64,000 nt of DNA from Reticulascus tulasneorum (lineage: Eukaryota > Ascomycota > Sordariomycetes > Glomerellales > Reticulascaceae): NCBI GenBank assembly GCA_001557505.1, contig LSAX01000004.1:1116001-1180000 (forward strand), given 5' to 3'. A program made the translations under genes and the position numbers. The notes beneath the pieces are model-generated. The model had not been told where the DNA came from and searched no databases. It was given only the letters and a program-made list of their open reading frames with translations. Positions 24,401-36,327 of the stretch are shown here, piece by piece (position 1 is the first letter of the stretch; every line of letters begins with the position of its first letter).

Positions 24401-25671
24401 TATCAGCCTCATGTGATGGGGAAATCAATATATGGGACCCGGCTACTGGTATATGCCTACGAAAGCTTAATAGCCATAGCGACACAGGGGCCTACTCGTT
24501 TGCCTTTCTGCCTGACAGCCGGAAGCTAGTATCAGCATCGAATGACCAGACTATCAAAATCTGGGACCTGGATAAGGCTACATGCCTACATATATTCGAA
24601 AAACATGGCGGTCAAGTTATTTCGGCTGCCTCTACAGAAGGCGGACGACAGCTAGTGTCGGGCTCTTGGTTTGGGAGTGTTAAGATCTGGGACCCGGACA
24701 GTGGCACGAGCCCACAGACTCCTGAGGGCCATGGACAGATAGCCTTCTCGGTTGCATTTATAGTAGGCGTAAAGCAGCTAGTCTCAACCTCATGTGATGG
24801 GAATATCAAGATCTGGGATCTGGCTACTGGAATATGCCTACAGACGCTTCATGGCCATGGCGATGGGGAAAGGTCAGTTGCCTTTACGACAGACGGACGA
24901 CATCTAGCGTCAGCCTCACGTGATGGGGCTATAAATATCTGGAACTTAACAACCGGTACATGCCTACAGACGCTTCATACCCATAATAATAAGGCGGCCG
25001 CGTCGGTTGCCTTTACGGCAGACGGACGACATCTGGCGTCGGCCCCATATGATGAGGCTATAATTGTCTGGGACTTAGCTACTGGTACTTGTCTGCAGAC
25101 ACTAGAGGGCGGTGGCGTTGAGATCACATCGCTTGCGTTTACGGCAGACGGACGGCAGCTAGCATCGGGCTATCATGATTCCACCATTAAGATCTGGAAC
25201 CTGGCTACCAGTAAGTGCCTGCAGACGCTCGATGGCAATGCCGGCTCGATCACTTCGCTTGCATTTACGGCAGACGGACGGCAGCTAGCGTCCGGCACAT
25301 GGTATCAGGTTATCAAAATCTGGAACTTGGCGACCTGTAAGTGTCTACACACGCTTAAAGTGGATACCACTCCTAGGGATTTATCATTCGACCCGACAGA
25401 CAACTTGCTGCTCTCTACCAATAAAGGTATCATAGACCTGCATGCCTTACCTATGTCAGGGGATGATGTTTCTCAGCAAGAACTTCAATATTCAGGCTTT
25501 GGGATTAGCCCTGACATGGCATGGATCTCAATAAACGGTGAGCCGTTGCTTTGGCTCCCTCAAGAGAGTCGACCAAGCGCGTCAGCTGTCTCTGGGCAAT
25601 CTATTGCCGTTGGTACTCCTTCAGGCCAGGTGCTGTGCATGGAATTTTCAGTCGAGGACTTATATATGTAG
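21466..25671 (+). CDS. NACHT-WD40 NLR (STAND) protein
   Basis: Three exons (21466-21884, 21940-23554, 23617-25671) join in phase to give 1362 residues with no disruption. Residues 1-140 match the fungal STAND N-terminal domain (start MEGLGVAASFVAVVDLAAKL), a helical module that often acts as a death-inducing or signalling domain. The NACHT NTPase follows: P-loop GMAGTGKST at about 203-211 and Walker B VVDALDE at about 308-314, then the winged-helix region. WD40 repeats run from about 750 to 1270: twelve clear units of about 42 residues plus one degenerate unit, many with the same FTADGRQLAS...IKIWDLATGTCLQTL core. In fungi such proteins (HET-D/HET-E type) recognise non-self through the repeat surface and trigger incompatibility. 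The target here is unknown. The unbroken frame suggests the gene is active. Confidence 0.93.
23830..25380 (+). repeat. WD40-coding internal repeat array, 12 units of about 126 bp
   Basis: The third exon of the NLR consists largely of units of about 126 bp. They share near-identical blocks such as GCCTTTACGGCAGACGGACG and CATCTGGGA/GATCTGGGACC followed by CTACNGG...TGCCTACAGAC. Similarity is higher in some units (10-12) than others, as expected if repeats are shuffled by unequal exchange, a known source of specificity in HET-D/E-type genes. Confidence 0.85.
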
Positions 25672-26449
25672 GAGAGTCAATGATAGTATCTTACTGTTTT
25701 GTAACCTTTCGCCGCTTTCCCCCGTGGTTTCCTCCTGCTTATATAAATCGTAAAGAGCCTCATGTAATTACCGTTAGCCACAAGGTCCGTTCTAAATTCT
25801 CTCTGCACCACCAGTCTTATCATATGTTAAAGAAATACTTGATTAGCGAGATGGGCCTGTTACGCCCCTATTTTGTCTGCTAAATAGGCAACCCGCCAAG
25901 TATCATAAGCGCTAGATTCCATGCAAGCTTCCTAACTTGATGAACTTGAATAAACTACCCTCTTTGTCACCTACTTCAGGCGCGAGTTTAACATTTTAAC
26001 AAGATCGTCAAATATATAAAGAGCGACATAATATATAACGCTATTATTGAGTCTAGAATCTAATGTAATTAAACCATTCAAAGACGATCGTATCAAATTA
26101 AAGAGCCACAAGAGAGATCGCGGGGAATGAGACAGGTAGACAGTGACGAGTACAATTGGGGCGTTGCATACACGTCCGATCAATCAAATAGACAAACTAG
26201 TAGTAAACTAATGACTATTTTTCTTGATAAGATACTCGAAGCTCCTGGTGTGAGAGCTCTTCTATCCATCATGCTGGGCAACCTTCCCTTCGCAGCCACC
26301 AAGACACATGGAGGACAAGAGCCGGAATACTAGAGATATAATTAATAGCTAAGACACCGCACCTCCATTTCGCCGCTCCTTAATCCTAACCCCAATATTT
26401 TGACTACTCTCCTCATTTGCATCTCGGAAACTCCAAAGCTTGTCACAGT
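25672..26449. other. AT-rich intergenic region
   Basis: About 780 bases between the convergent NACHT-WD40 and small-secreted-protein genes, clearly AT-rich from about 25750 to 26230. No gene is supported. The composition could reflect old repeat-induced mutation, but no mobile element is recognisable. Confidence 0.45.
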
Positions 26450-26802
26450 TTAGGTTCGGCAGTAATCGTTCTTGCCTTTGCCACCATTGATACAACCGGT
26501 GTAGCAGTACTTCTGAAAATCGATCTTCCCGTTGGATCCACCATCACATTTGAACAGGCTGTTGTGGACACGCAATATATCAGTGGGCTGGCCACTAGCG
26601 ATGAGTTCGGCTTTGATCTGATCCTGATAGGCTCCTATCGATTCTGGTTAAAATACCGAAACAAATTCATGTCACTTTGCAACTCACCTAGTTCAAGGAG
26701 GACGTGGCCGCAGTAATAAAGCCCCTGCTTACAGTTGTCGGCGCTAGCAAGTGGTGCAATGGTGGCCACGAAGGCAAAGACGACGGAGGTTATTTTAACC
26801 AT
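26450..26802 (-). CDS. Small cysteine-rich secreted protein
   Basis: Two exons (26802-26688 and 26643-26450) separated by a 44-base GTGAGT...ACCAG intron give 102 residues. The N-terminus is a clear signal peptide, MVKITSVVFAFVATIAPLASA, cleaved near residue 21. The mature part has six cysteines, including CKQGLYYCG near its start, a central FKC, then YCYTGC and DYC near the end. I know this pattern from a widespread family of small secreted fungal proteins with no established activity, often listed as effector candidates. A TATA-like element lies about 145 bases upstream. The gene is convergent with the NACHT-WD40 gene. Confidence 0.85.
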
Positions 26803-27759
26803 GTTGTCTGAGAAAAGTGGTTTAGATTTTGAGGGTTGCAGATTGCAGAGTGATGAAGGACCAATATTAAGTTGAATTGTTCTAGAGTGTTTTTGAGTAG
26901 GTTGATGGAATGGCTCAAAAGCATTTTGGTCTGGTTGGAAGCTTCGTTTTATATTGCAAGAGAGGGTAGCAGGAGCTTGCGCCACAGGGAGAACTCCGTA
27001 GCTCAAGATGATATAATTATGCCGCTCTACCTTGCGCCTCTACGGCTGAACCACTCGTTTCCAAGATGTTGTCTCGAATTGCACGCGGATTCTCCTCTAC
27101 AGGGGTTAACCGAGATGTGGATGTGTTTCTTGAAGTTGTGCGAGTATGCTTATTGGCTGGCAGGATCAAACGAGCAGGTGGAATCTCGACCGCATATACA
27201 TGCTCCTTGTCTTACGAATGAGCTGGTCGACGCTGTCGACATGTTGTTTGGACAGCCGATCTCATTTTCTCACGTCACTCGAAGGAATAAACGAACCAGA
27301 ATATACGGTTCGACACAATTGATACCGTGATCGGTATGCTCCCGAACCCGGCACAGGAGCGATATTATGCGGGCCGGCTTGCGCCCAAACAGGCGTTGAC
27401 TTCCGACAGCTTGGATATCAGTGCTGTAATGATTGGCTATTTCGTTTATATCCTCTCAGAGTAGCATTGCTACCACCTGCGGTAAGACTTTTCATCCACT
27501 AATTACCAACAGATTACGTCAGACGGTAAGCGCCCCTAAGTCACCCCCCCGCCGCCAACCCCAAGAAGCGGCAAGGCTCAGCTGGCTTGAGGCGACCTAC
27601 GGCACGGTTATAGCCCGGAGCCGCCACAGCGACCCTCAGCGTCGCTTCAGCCATTACGAGGGCTTCTATTCAGGCCACGAGCTTGCTTGGCCTTCGGACC
27701 ACGCCATTGCTAGTCATGCCATGGCGACGATGGAAGACACACCTCCATTATCTATCAGT
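26803..27759. other. Intergenic region with unsupported open frames
   Basis: Apart from the promoter of the secreted-protein gene I find no supported feature. A 209-codon plus-strand frame (27433-28062) runs from here antisense to the kinase relic and is judged spurious. Confidence 0.45.
26947..26953 (-). promoter_or_regulatory. TATA box of the small secreted protein gene
   Basis: The minus strand reads TATAAAA here, about 145 bases before the start codon at 26802, consistent with a TATA-driven, inducible gene. Confidence 0.4.
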
Positions 27760-28786
27760 CTACTCCATGATTCTATTTTGGATTCTGTCTTGAGTCTCCT
27801 CATCCCCGCCTGGCAATCTCCGAACCATACGGGCGAAGCCACCCGGTCCTATTACCATCGGGCCAGCCGCAGCGAGCAGCGCATCGGAGTTATCAACTCC
27901 CTCTGTCGTCGGCACGTACACCGATTCATGAATATCGAATCCAAGTCTATTCTCATAGAGCGCGAATTTGGCGAAGCCAGAGGGAAGGATGCTGACATCA
28001 GAGAAGTCGATGATAGTGACACGATTCATGTCGTTATCGATCATGAAGTCTCCGGGAAATAGGTCGGACTGACAGAATACCATAGGCTCGCGAGAAAGGT
28101 CACGAACTCTATTCTGCCTCTTGGTCTTCTCTAGGAACTAGAAAGTTTTAGCGAGAGCCTGTAAGTATGTCTGTAAAGAATAGACTGCAAACAGCGATTA
28201 CACATATATTAAAATGACCTACAAGATTGATATGTTCCTCTAGCTGTATACTGTTTTCATAATGCCGCGGAGCTTTCTGCTCGTCGAATAGGGTGTGCCG
28301 TATCTTCCCTCCATCAATGGCGGCAGGACGAGATCCTGGAGCTATCGGGATTCGATGGAGTTCGCCAAGACTTCGGGCGATATGGCCGTAGACGGCCTCT
28401 TTTTCCGGCTTGGTCTTCAATTTCCTCTAGCCACTGTGAGGCGGTTTTGCCCGGGATATACTCCATAACTATGTATGTCCTGAAGTTATACCGAAAGGCG
28501 TAATAGACCCCAGGTGCGCGCACAGAAGACCCTAATCGTCGAAGCTCATGGTATGCCATCGCCTGTGCAGGCACTTCGTTCCAGAAGACCGAGAGACCAT
28601 ACTTGATCCAGAACACTGGTGCTTCTGGCGGGAAGGCCCAGCCTACGGCGCCGCCCCGGCGATGCCCCTCCGCGCATAAATGGAGTAGCTCAGCGGCTTT
28701 GGGAAGGAGGACGCCAGGCGGGGCTCAATGCCACTCTATTCATTCGTGAGGGACAGCTCATCCTCGGAATCTGACGTACTTGACAT
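27760..28786 (-). pseudogene. Decayed APH/choline-kinase-like phosphotransferase
   Basis: The minus strand encodes recognisable parts of a fungal aminoglycoside-phosphotransferase-like (APH superfamily) kinase. In order: an N-terminal part ending ...FWIKYGLSVFWNEV, the segment YIVMEYIPGKTASQWLEE, a helix with LGELHRIPIAPGSRP, then after an intron (near 28135-28222) the catalytic-loop-like FCQSDLFPGDFMID and metal-binding-like VTIIDFSDVSILP. The frame is broken at least three times. The ATG at 28786 leads to a TAG after 16 codons, the downstream frame has a TGA at 28727-28725, and an apparent extra G at 28405-28406 shifts the frame inside the helical region. The loop reads SDLFPGDF, whereas typical members have HxDxxxxN, so the catalytic Asn is also lost. 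This is most likely a pseudogene. Confidence 0.75.
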
Positions 28787-29197
28787 GGTGAGCTAGCGTG
28801 TTTGGAGGCAAAAGGAATGAAAGAATCTTAAAATTCAAGATTGGGCCTAAGAAAGCTGTTGCACATATGAGATTGGTCCACGGAGGGCAACCTTATCCTT
28901 GGAGTCTAGGAATTATTATTTACACCCAAGATATTGCTGGTGTTGGGATTTGTATTCATATTGGGTCGTCAAAGCGTAATGAGGCGCTTGTATTACTAAT
29001 ATGATTTCAATTTGCAAATGCTGCTAAGTCCTGTTGAGCGGCTAGACTAAGAACATTTTCCAATTCATTGATGACATTAGATATGGTTTCATGGTCGAGA
29101 TTACTGAATGATTAAAATTCAAAGCGAACAAGAGAGTTTGAACAGGCTATTAGGACTTTGACTAATGCTGACTTTGAGATTGGGGTATCTTTTGATG
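28787..29197. other. Short AT-rich spacer
   Basis: About 410 bases between the kinase relic and the 3' end of the CorA-like gene. A 68-codon plus-strand frame at 28798-29004 resembles nothing I recognise. It is AT-rich and may be degraded. Confidence 0.4.
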
Positions 29198-32100
29198 CTA
29201 CGCCGCCTTCAAAATCATATGATCTTCCTGCTTCACTTTCTCCCTGCTCCATGCTCCTACGAATCGCTTATCGTCACCTTTGGACTTGAACCAACCCTCC
29301 AACGCCCTTTCTAAGCTAAACGCAAGAATATAGGTAGTTAATGAGAATAGCACAATAAGCACCGCAAACAAGGTGTTGGAAGCGGCGTTCATGAATGTCC
29401 CGTGTTGTATTGAGAACAAGCCCTACCAACGCAAAGCAGTCAGTATTTAATCGATCTGCAGAGAAAGTCCGCCTTACCGTGACGAATCCAAGGGGGAGAT
29501 AGGCTATCGTGATATAAGTTAGAGTTCTTATGTTGTTTCCCTGTCTGATAGTCGTTTGGCTATCCCTTAATGCTGTCTGGCTGTCTTCCACATTCGTGAC
29601 GGTCGAAATCTATGCGAAATGCAGGTCAGCACGAGCATAACAGTAATAGAAGAGTGGTCAATGCCTTACACCATCCCGGAGGCCGGTAACTTGTCTGATC
29701 TTCAGTTGTGTTTTATCTTGCACATCCACCAACATCCCGTAACGCTTCTTGAACTCTTCTACGATGTTGTTTGACTCCTGTACTAGGTCGACATGCTGCT
29801 GCTCCACGTTCTGGAAGCCGTACTCTGTTAGACATTTTAAGTAATTTGAGAGCAAATAGAACTGACTTGTTTGATGGCGCGTTCCATAGCATCTTGTGCT
29901 TTCTGAATCTGTGACAAAGACGAAGAGAGCCGGTCGTTGAACACGCGGAGTGCCTCAAGCCCCCAGAGCATTTTCTTGAGTTTGTCTACGGCTTCGCTAG
30001 TGCCCCACTCTAGCCCTTCTAGTAGAACTTTCTCCTGAATTTCATAGCACATGTTAGTAAAGGCCCACAAAGTTGATGAAGCATGAAAATCTACCCCTAT
30101 TTCCATGATGTTGTCCAGCCGGGACAGAATCTGCTCGTACTCTATCGCGAGCTTTTCACAGAGATGACCAAGTAAAACAAGAAAAGCGAGACACCGCCCA
30201 GAGACTTGTTGATTGATGAACTTTTCCAGTATCCTGGGCAGCGGCCGTTCCACTACCGCAGTTACGGAACGAGTATCCGTAGCCGACGACCAAACGGAAC
30301 AGATCCAGAGGTGTCCGAACGGGTCTCCAGTGATGACAAGCGAAGATGACTTTTCCTCGACTGTGTGCCGCTCCATCGTGGACGCCGAGCCGAGTTTTGC
30401 AATACTCTCTGGCGGAAAGTCACCATTACTTCTGTGGATCTCTCTGAAAGCGTCTGAACTTATGGCTCGCGAGTTGCGAATGCCCCAACTGGATATACTC
30501 AGCTCTGGAATTTGAAAAGCAGCCTAAACAAAGTTCTCTGGCACTCACTGTGATATCGTAATAGTGGTTGTCCACATAGTCGCCTCCCTGCTGTCAGAAA
30601 ACCTCGACGTCGCTCCAAAATAGTTGTCAATTGTGTCTAGCGCATCCGGGTGCCACATATATATGAACCCAGCGACAAGAGCCGGAGAGCACTTCCTTGC
30701 AAAACTAAGTCATAGTTAGCCTGCCTTAGCACTACTTCCATACGCGTGTAGACCTAAAGAAGTCACGGATTTGTACTAACAGAATTCGATGTTGCACGCC
30801 GAGATCAACAAGCTAGTTGAGTTAGCCTTCAATCGTCCCAAAAGCAGAGGCAGTGGAAGAATTCATACACTATCTTTCAATGTCATAAGAACCTTATCGT
30901 GTGTATACTTCTGTTTCTTCACAGGCTTCGCACTCCAATGATTGTTTTCTCCATTAGACCATCTGCCAGTCGTGGCGATCTCGGATGACGGCATGTCACA
31001 GTTCTGGCTCATAACACGAAACTTGAACTGGCGCGTCTGGTAGATATCGAAGACATCCAAGCAGCGTAGATCATCCGCTCGTATCTTCTCCACAATGTTC
31101 GAGACTGTGTATTCTGGCTGATGAATCACGTCTGCTCGCCCGAGACTGTCGACATAACGGGCGATGTCCTTGCGCAGATTGACGTCTCTTGTCTGCATGT
31201 TTCTGTAGATTTCTGGAGTGTCATCTAGTGACTGAACCCACCATTCCTATGACTTGTCAGATAGGACTCACTTAAAGAAGGGATACGAAGTCTATGCACG
31301 AACTGGGAAGAATTCCATGCCGGGTTTGAACGCCATCCAATCAAAAGCCCTAACAGAAGGATTCGCGACGGCCTCTGCATGACCAAAAAGTTGCCTCAGT
31401 TGCGACATTTGTGCCATGTTGGCCTCATCCTGAGACCGCTTGAGCTGTAAAAGGAGATCCCGGATTAGTCTGTCCTGTCCAGTCTCTCTGGCGGGGAGTT
31501 CATCGTTTTCCATCCTAAGCGGCATTGTCGCTGTTCTCATATCACGAACTGATTGGGCAAGATTGTCTCCAGGAACAGACTCCTCATCCTCTGCTGCGTT
31601 GAGGGCACTAGCAGATGGCAACTTTCCTAGTATAGATGTGAGTTAATAGTTTCATACCGAAATCATAACGCTCTTTGAGTTCTGACATAACAATGACACC
31701 GCGATAAGGAATCAATGAGGGAAAGGGGTATTCACCTTCTTGCTTCAAGTCCAGCAAAGTCGCGCAAATAATGCTTACTGGCTCCAAATCCCACCATTGC
31801 CCAACCATGTCTCCATTAGCTCGATCCCAAGACGCCATGAAGGAGTAGTCGGACATGATAAATTCAAACAACCTGTCCCTAGCAGGTATAATACTCCCTT
31901 CTTCAGCCACCCGCAGGAAGCTCTCGTGATTGATGCATAGAAGCTCCCAAGGCCCATTAGAGAACGTGCCTGGTGACTTCCAAGACCCCGGTCCGGGTTG
32001 GAATTTAGTGGTCCGTTTCCTTTCTTGTAACCGTTTTCGAGTCTGCCTGGCACGGGATTTTCCTAGACTATATGTCGAGCTTGACGGGAGAAGATCGAGC

Positions 32101-34274
32101 TCTAGCTCCTCCCCGAGCAGTAGAACTCGGTCCAGCTCCTCGTGCTCTATAGACCATGCCTCTGCCTGACTGGCTTTTAGGCGCGACACGTGCTTTTCGG
32201 ACTTTTGATGTTCCTTACGGACTTCTTTTAAGTTAAATTCGTTCGACTCTGACCCAGTTCCAGTTGGTAACTCATTTTCCTCCCATCCAACCTCATCACA
32301 GATCAGTAGTAGACAGCTCAGGTGTAGCCATTGCAAGACGTTATTCTTCGGAGTCGGCTGCTTATACCGGTCGGCCCTGTGTTGTCCGAGATTGTACATA
32401 TTAGGCAGCTGTTGGAGCAAGATATCTTCTCTAAATCGGTCGGTGATAGCCTGAGGGCAATGCCTCATGACATGCCACGTTGCCATGGACACGTAGCAAC
32501 CGCGGTTGTAGGATGCATCCCAACTCATGTTCACTCGATTTGAATCACACTGTTTGACCCTGCCTGAGGGTTGGAATTCTGTGTCGGGCTGCTCGCTGGA
32601 AGCGGGCTGGCTCGGAACGGCTAGCAAGAGCTTGCCGGGTTTCAGTTCCGTATTGAAGAGCCATGTTAGCGTTGAGGTGATGCAGCATACGATTCTCTCT
32701 AGATACACATCTCGTATGTTGCATAGTCTCTGTTCCATGTCTAGTAGATCTGGCTCGAGATGCCTTGTGCGGATGAAGTCGTAAAGTTTTGCAAGCAGTC
32801 GAATCTGAAAGCTAGGATCTGTTAGCTTGGTGTTAGACCCAGGAGATCGCATGAGATCCATACAAGGTACTCTGTACGTCAACATACTGTCGTGTCACGA
32901 TGTTACTGATCAATGCTGTTTCTACTGGCGCTGTCGCAACACTGGAGCTCGTTCCGGTCTTCCTTGCTGACTCTACGGCAGTAGGTGTTGAGGAGACACT
33001 GAGGATTTGCTCTACGCAACGTCCGACCACGCAGAACTCGACAGCCTCGATGGCCTCGTAGTTTGTAGAGCAAAGAGCAGTCCAGAGTCGGTCTGTCATA
33101 TGAACAGAGCTGTTATTGATGCCCAAATGGTCTTGCAGATCGGGAAAGAGTGACGTATCGACTGTGTCATTCTCGTCGTTCTCATTCCGCAGGGCATATG
33201 TTGACATGATGTAGGTCGGCTCTCCGGCCGACAACTCTACCCTGTGTTCAAACGACATGTCAACAAAGTTGGCGTTATCCTCGCCTAAATGCCTGGGGGT
33301 AAGCATTTGTGATGCACCGTTCTCGAACAGCTGCATCTCAAGTCGAACGCCGTATTTTTGGCTGCTACAGCTGATTCTGTGGCCATCTGGGCCGAGTGTC
33401 TTTGATTTGAAAGTGTCTGAATCTGTGGGGCGTTCCTTGGAACATGGACATCCAAATTGCAGTATGCCGCCAACTTTGAAATTTGCAGTAACCTTGTCAT
33501 GGTTATCGGCTCCGTTGAAATCACTCAAAGAGCTTCCCTGGCCCCATCTCAGGCGAGTGATTTGAAATACAGTGCCGTCTTTGACGAATGAGATGCACTC
33601 ACAAGTGCCCGTACCCATGGAATTATCGTTCCGTCTGAGTTCGTACTGGGTGTACGGCCATCGGAAGTTGACCCAGCCTTGGACTTTCCGCTCCCCAAGC
33701 TCCACGTCGGTTTGAAGAACGCCCGGTAGAAGTCTTGTACCGAAGGTCCCTTTGCTACCCGTGTCATCTCGCCGCTGCGCCCTTGCGAGAATCGACCCAG
33801 CCGTGTTGGGAAAGCGTCCGCGGACAAATACAAGACCACAGGTTTCATCTGGGCGGGTAAGCTGCAATAGCTCGTGCCAATCTGTGAGCGATGCAGTAAA
33901 GCCGTCGCATCCAAAGTCGAGCGATTTCGCAGGCTTGGACTGGTCGCAATTTGTAAAGCATTGAGCTGGGCTTCTGTCAGTGATGGACAACGAGGATCAA
34001 GGCTGCATGTTCCAAGAGCCTGGTCCGATAAAACGATATGAAATGATCTTATTCACGTACATTTATGAATGTCGCCAAGCCATTTGAATGGCTTAGAATT
34101 GTCTTCGTCGCCTTCGATACCCTCCATCTCTACATTGTGATCGTGAGGTGGCAATGAATCCATCCTCCTGTGCTTTAAAAGACCGCCAAGGAGCTTGGTG
34201 ATGGGTTTAGAGAACAACGTGGATTGCTTCAAATTATTGCTGGTGGGGCGCGGCCTGGGACGAGCTGCATGCAT
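29198..34274 (-). CDS. Very large multi-exon protein ending in a CorA-like membrane domain (one apparent frameshift)
   Basis: Phase-checked exons: 34274-34061, 33965-32888, 32811-31658, 31626-31304, 31246-30869, 30812-30754, 30704-30549, 30502-29867, 29822-29670, 29609-29478 and 29422-29198, about 1500 residues. The first four exons encode about 920 residues of a domain I do not recognise (motifs GWVNFRWPYTQYELR, WLFNTELKPGK, MVGQWWDLEPVS), ending in a probable coiled coil. From 31246 the protein matches fungal CorA-like proteins: EWWVQSLDDTPEIYRNM, VFDIYQTRQFKFRV, GDPFGHLW, a helix-rich stalk with LKKMLWGLEALR, and two C-terminal membrane helices (YITIAYLPLGFVTGLFS and a Leu/Val-rich one). 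One base appears to be missing at 30581-30589. The 31-base intron at 31657-31627 is unusually short, and the join at 31303-31247 uses a GTTCGT donor, so these could be two adjacent genes. Ion transport is inferred only from family. Confidence 0.6.
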
Positions 34275-34280
34275 AGCCAC

Positions 34281-35358
34281 GCCGCTAGCCGCCTATTTTT
34301 CAGCCCGTACGCCCAAATTTGAACCATGCATCGGCCAGCGAGATTGCGCCAACGGCAACGAACAGGGTGTATTAAGCTTTACACCACTATAGGCAGGTAA
34401 TTAGGGGGATGAGGACCGAACAACAATTGATGTCTTAGACAGAGAGCACTTGGTTCATGAAAGCGCTTCCCAGAGAGCGTAAAGGGTTAGGGGCTCGGGA
34501 AGACGTCAACCAGCGACCAGAAAGATAAAGAACTGTTCAGCCAAACCCATCCCGTGATGTAAAGCAGATGAATATTCACAATTATTTCGAGCACATGAGC
34601 TACAGCTCAAGTTCCCTTGTTTCCACGCAAACCAATGAACACAAAGTTGAGAAATTGGACGCAACGATGAGAATCTTGGGCCTGGTGTAATCGAGCGTCG
34701 AACCACGAATAAATAATGGTTTAAACAAGATGTAGAGTTCAGACCCCGGTAGCGGCAAGCGGAGGCGCTCCAAGAGCATCATGTCTCTACTGCTAAACTT
34801 CTTAAGTATCTCATGCATCTGCTGTGGTAGAATATCTTTCAGTGCCGACCTGCCCTTTGAGAGTCCACAGGTAAATTATTGATACGAACAGCGGCATGGA
34901 TAATTCCTTTGTGACATATCAATCTGACTCTGCATAGGTCCGCCCTAAAATGTACGGTATCTCTCCCACAGGGCAATAGATATCGAACAGATAGATTCAA
35001 CTGATGGTATTTGGAGGAGGCTCCTCTGTTTTCAAAATGCATATCTCGATACATCAGCAATTGGAACTCAGTAGAAGAGTGGCTCTAATCTCATAGTAAA
35101 CAGAGGTGTTTTGTCTGAAGCGGTTCAGAGCGATTGGCAGTGCGTCAAGCATTGTTACAAAGCATGAACGTACTTATTGATAATATACGAGGACATATAA
35201 CATCCCGATCTCATTAGTATACGGGATCGATATGGCCAACATCCATGTTCTCGAAGTCTGGCTATACTGTCGCATACGTAGTATTCGTACAAAACCTCCA
35301 GCGCATCCCTTTCCTTTCTGCTTTAGTTTTCCATTCACACATCTCTACCGCACCCCAC
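34281..35358. other. Intergenic region between divergent genes
   Basis: About 1.1 kb between the divergent CorA-like and single-pass membrane protein genes. Short frames on the minus strand (34506-35060) show no domain or splicing support. Confidence 0.45.
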
Positions 35359-36327
35359 ATGTCTTCCTCCTTCCCTACGACATCTGCAATCCCAACCTCC
35401 GCAGCAGATGCTGTGACTGGAACTGGAGGTGCAACGGCGGTTCTGGCACTCACCACGCCATTCACACAGAACCCGGAGTGCGCCTCTATATGGAGCCTCA
35501 CGAGCGTCTCGTCTAGGATTGATGGTAGCCGCACAACCGTCACTATCCTTGCTTCCGATGCAGCGGATGTTCGATTCGCGGCCTGCCAGCCATCAGCATG
35601 GGACAGTGTCGTCCCTGCGAGCCGGTTCTCCTTCAGCCCGGCCGTGTGCCCCAGAAGCTGGACCTACTACGCCATGGAGCAGATAAAGCCCGTTGGCACG
35701 GATGGTTATATCACTGGCACGTTTTCCACGGCATACTGCTGCGCTAGGTGCGTTTGTGCCACCCTTGCCTTATTCATATTCCTCTCTTCTGTTCACCACA
35801 CACATCCTTGCGTTCAGAGAAGTGACTGGAACAATGGTTACTATATCTGAAGCGGCCACTCTCTACTTAAGGGTGTTACTGAATTTCCCGTCGCGAGCTT
35901 AACGCGAGCTTGTTACCGCCAGGTAGATGACGGTGATACCAGCGTGATTGGCACGCTATCGCAAGACGCTGACTTGACACGCCTGTTTATCGGGGGCATT
36001 CAAGCACGCCAGGCCTGGCACATCACGTGGGCAGAGTCTGACACAGGCACACTTTCCATTTCGTTGCCCAAGTTGACGTCGAGCATGTCTGTCCCGACGT
36101 GGGTGTCGGGGGAAGTAATCCCAGCGGGCAAATATGACCGGGTGACTCGCAGCTCGGACGGCTTTACGGCAGGCTCCGAGCATATTGTACGGTTCCTAAT
36201 CATTGGCTCACCTTTCATCGGTGCGACCATCATCGGTTTGTGTGTTTGGTGTTGTATACGGCGTGTGCGTTCGAGAAGGAGGAAACGGTCAAGACGGGAG
36301 GCAGTCAGTGCTGTGCCAGTGGGATAA
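35359..36327 (+). CDS. Single-pass cell-surface protein of an uncharacterised fungal family
   Basis: The model has two exons (35359-35747 and 35853-36327, 287 residues). The first starts at the ATG of MSSSFPTTSA. The ectodomain carries FTQNPECASIW, ASDAADVRFAACQPSAWD, FSPAVCPRSWTYY and CCA-type cysteine segments, followed by ARQAWHITWAESDTGTL and VPTWVSGE. A single hydrophobic helix follows (about FLIIGSPFIGATIIGLCVWCC), then a short, strongly basic tail RRVRSRRRKRSRRE. I know proteins of this layout as a recurring hypothetical family in filamentous ascomycetes; no function is assigned. The acceptor at 35851-35852 is the phase-consistent choice that avoids an in-frame TGA, but exact splicing is uncertain. 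An obvious N-terminal signal peptide is missing in this model, so the start may be incomplete. Confidence 0.65.

Noticed and set aside
25750..26230. AT-rich stretch as a RIP-mutated transposon
   Set aside because: No terminal repeats or transposase/reverse-transcriptase similarity could be recognised; composition alone is not enough.
27433..28062. 209-codon plus-strand frame
   Set aside because: Its second half is antisense to recognisable kinase motifs; its own translation has no domain or good start.
31262..31291. A third frameshift between the two halves of the CorA-like gene
   Set aside because: A 57-base intron (31303-31247, GTTCGT donor, CTGAC branch site) joins the frames in phase, so no frameshift is needed there.
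33549..33914. Alternative minus-strand frame inside the CorA-like gene
   Set aside because: It overlaps the other minus-strand frame, which has better protein character and joins both neighbouring exons in phase.
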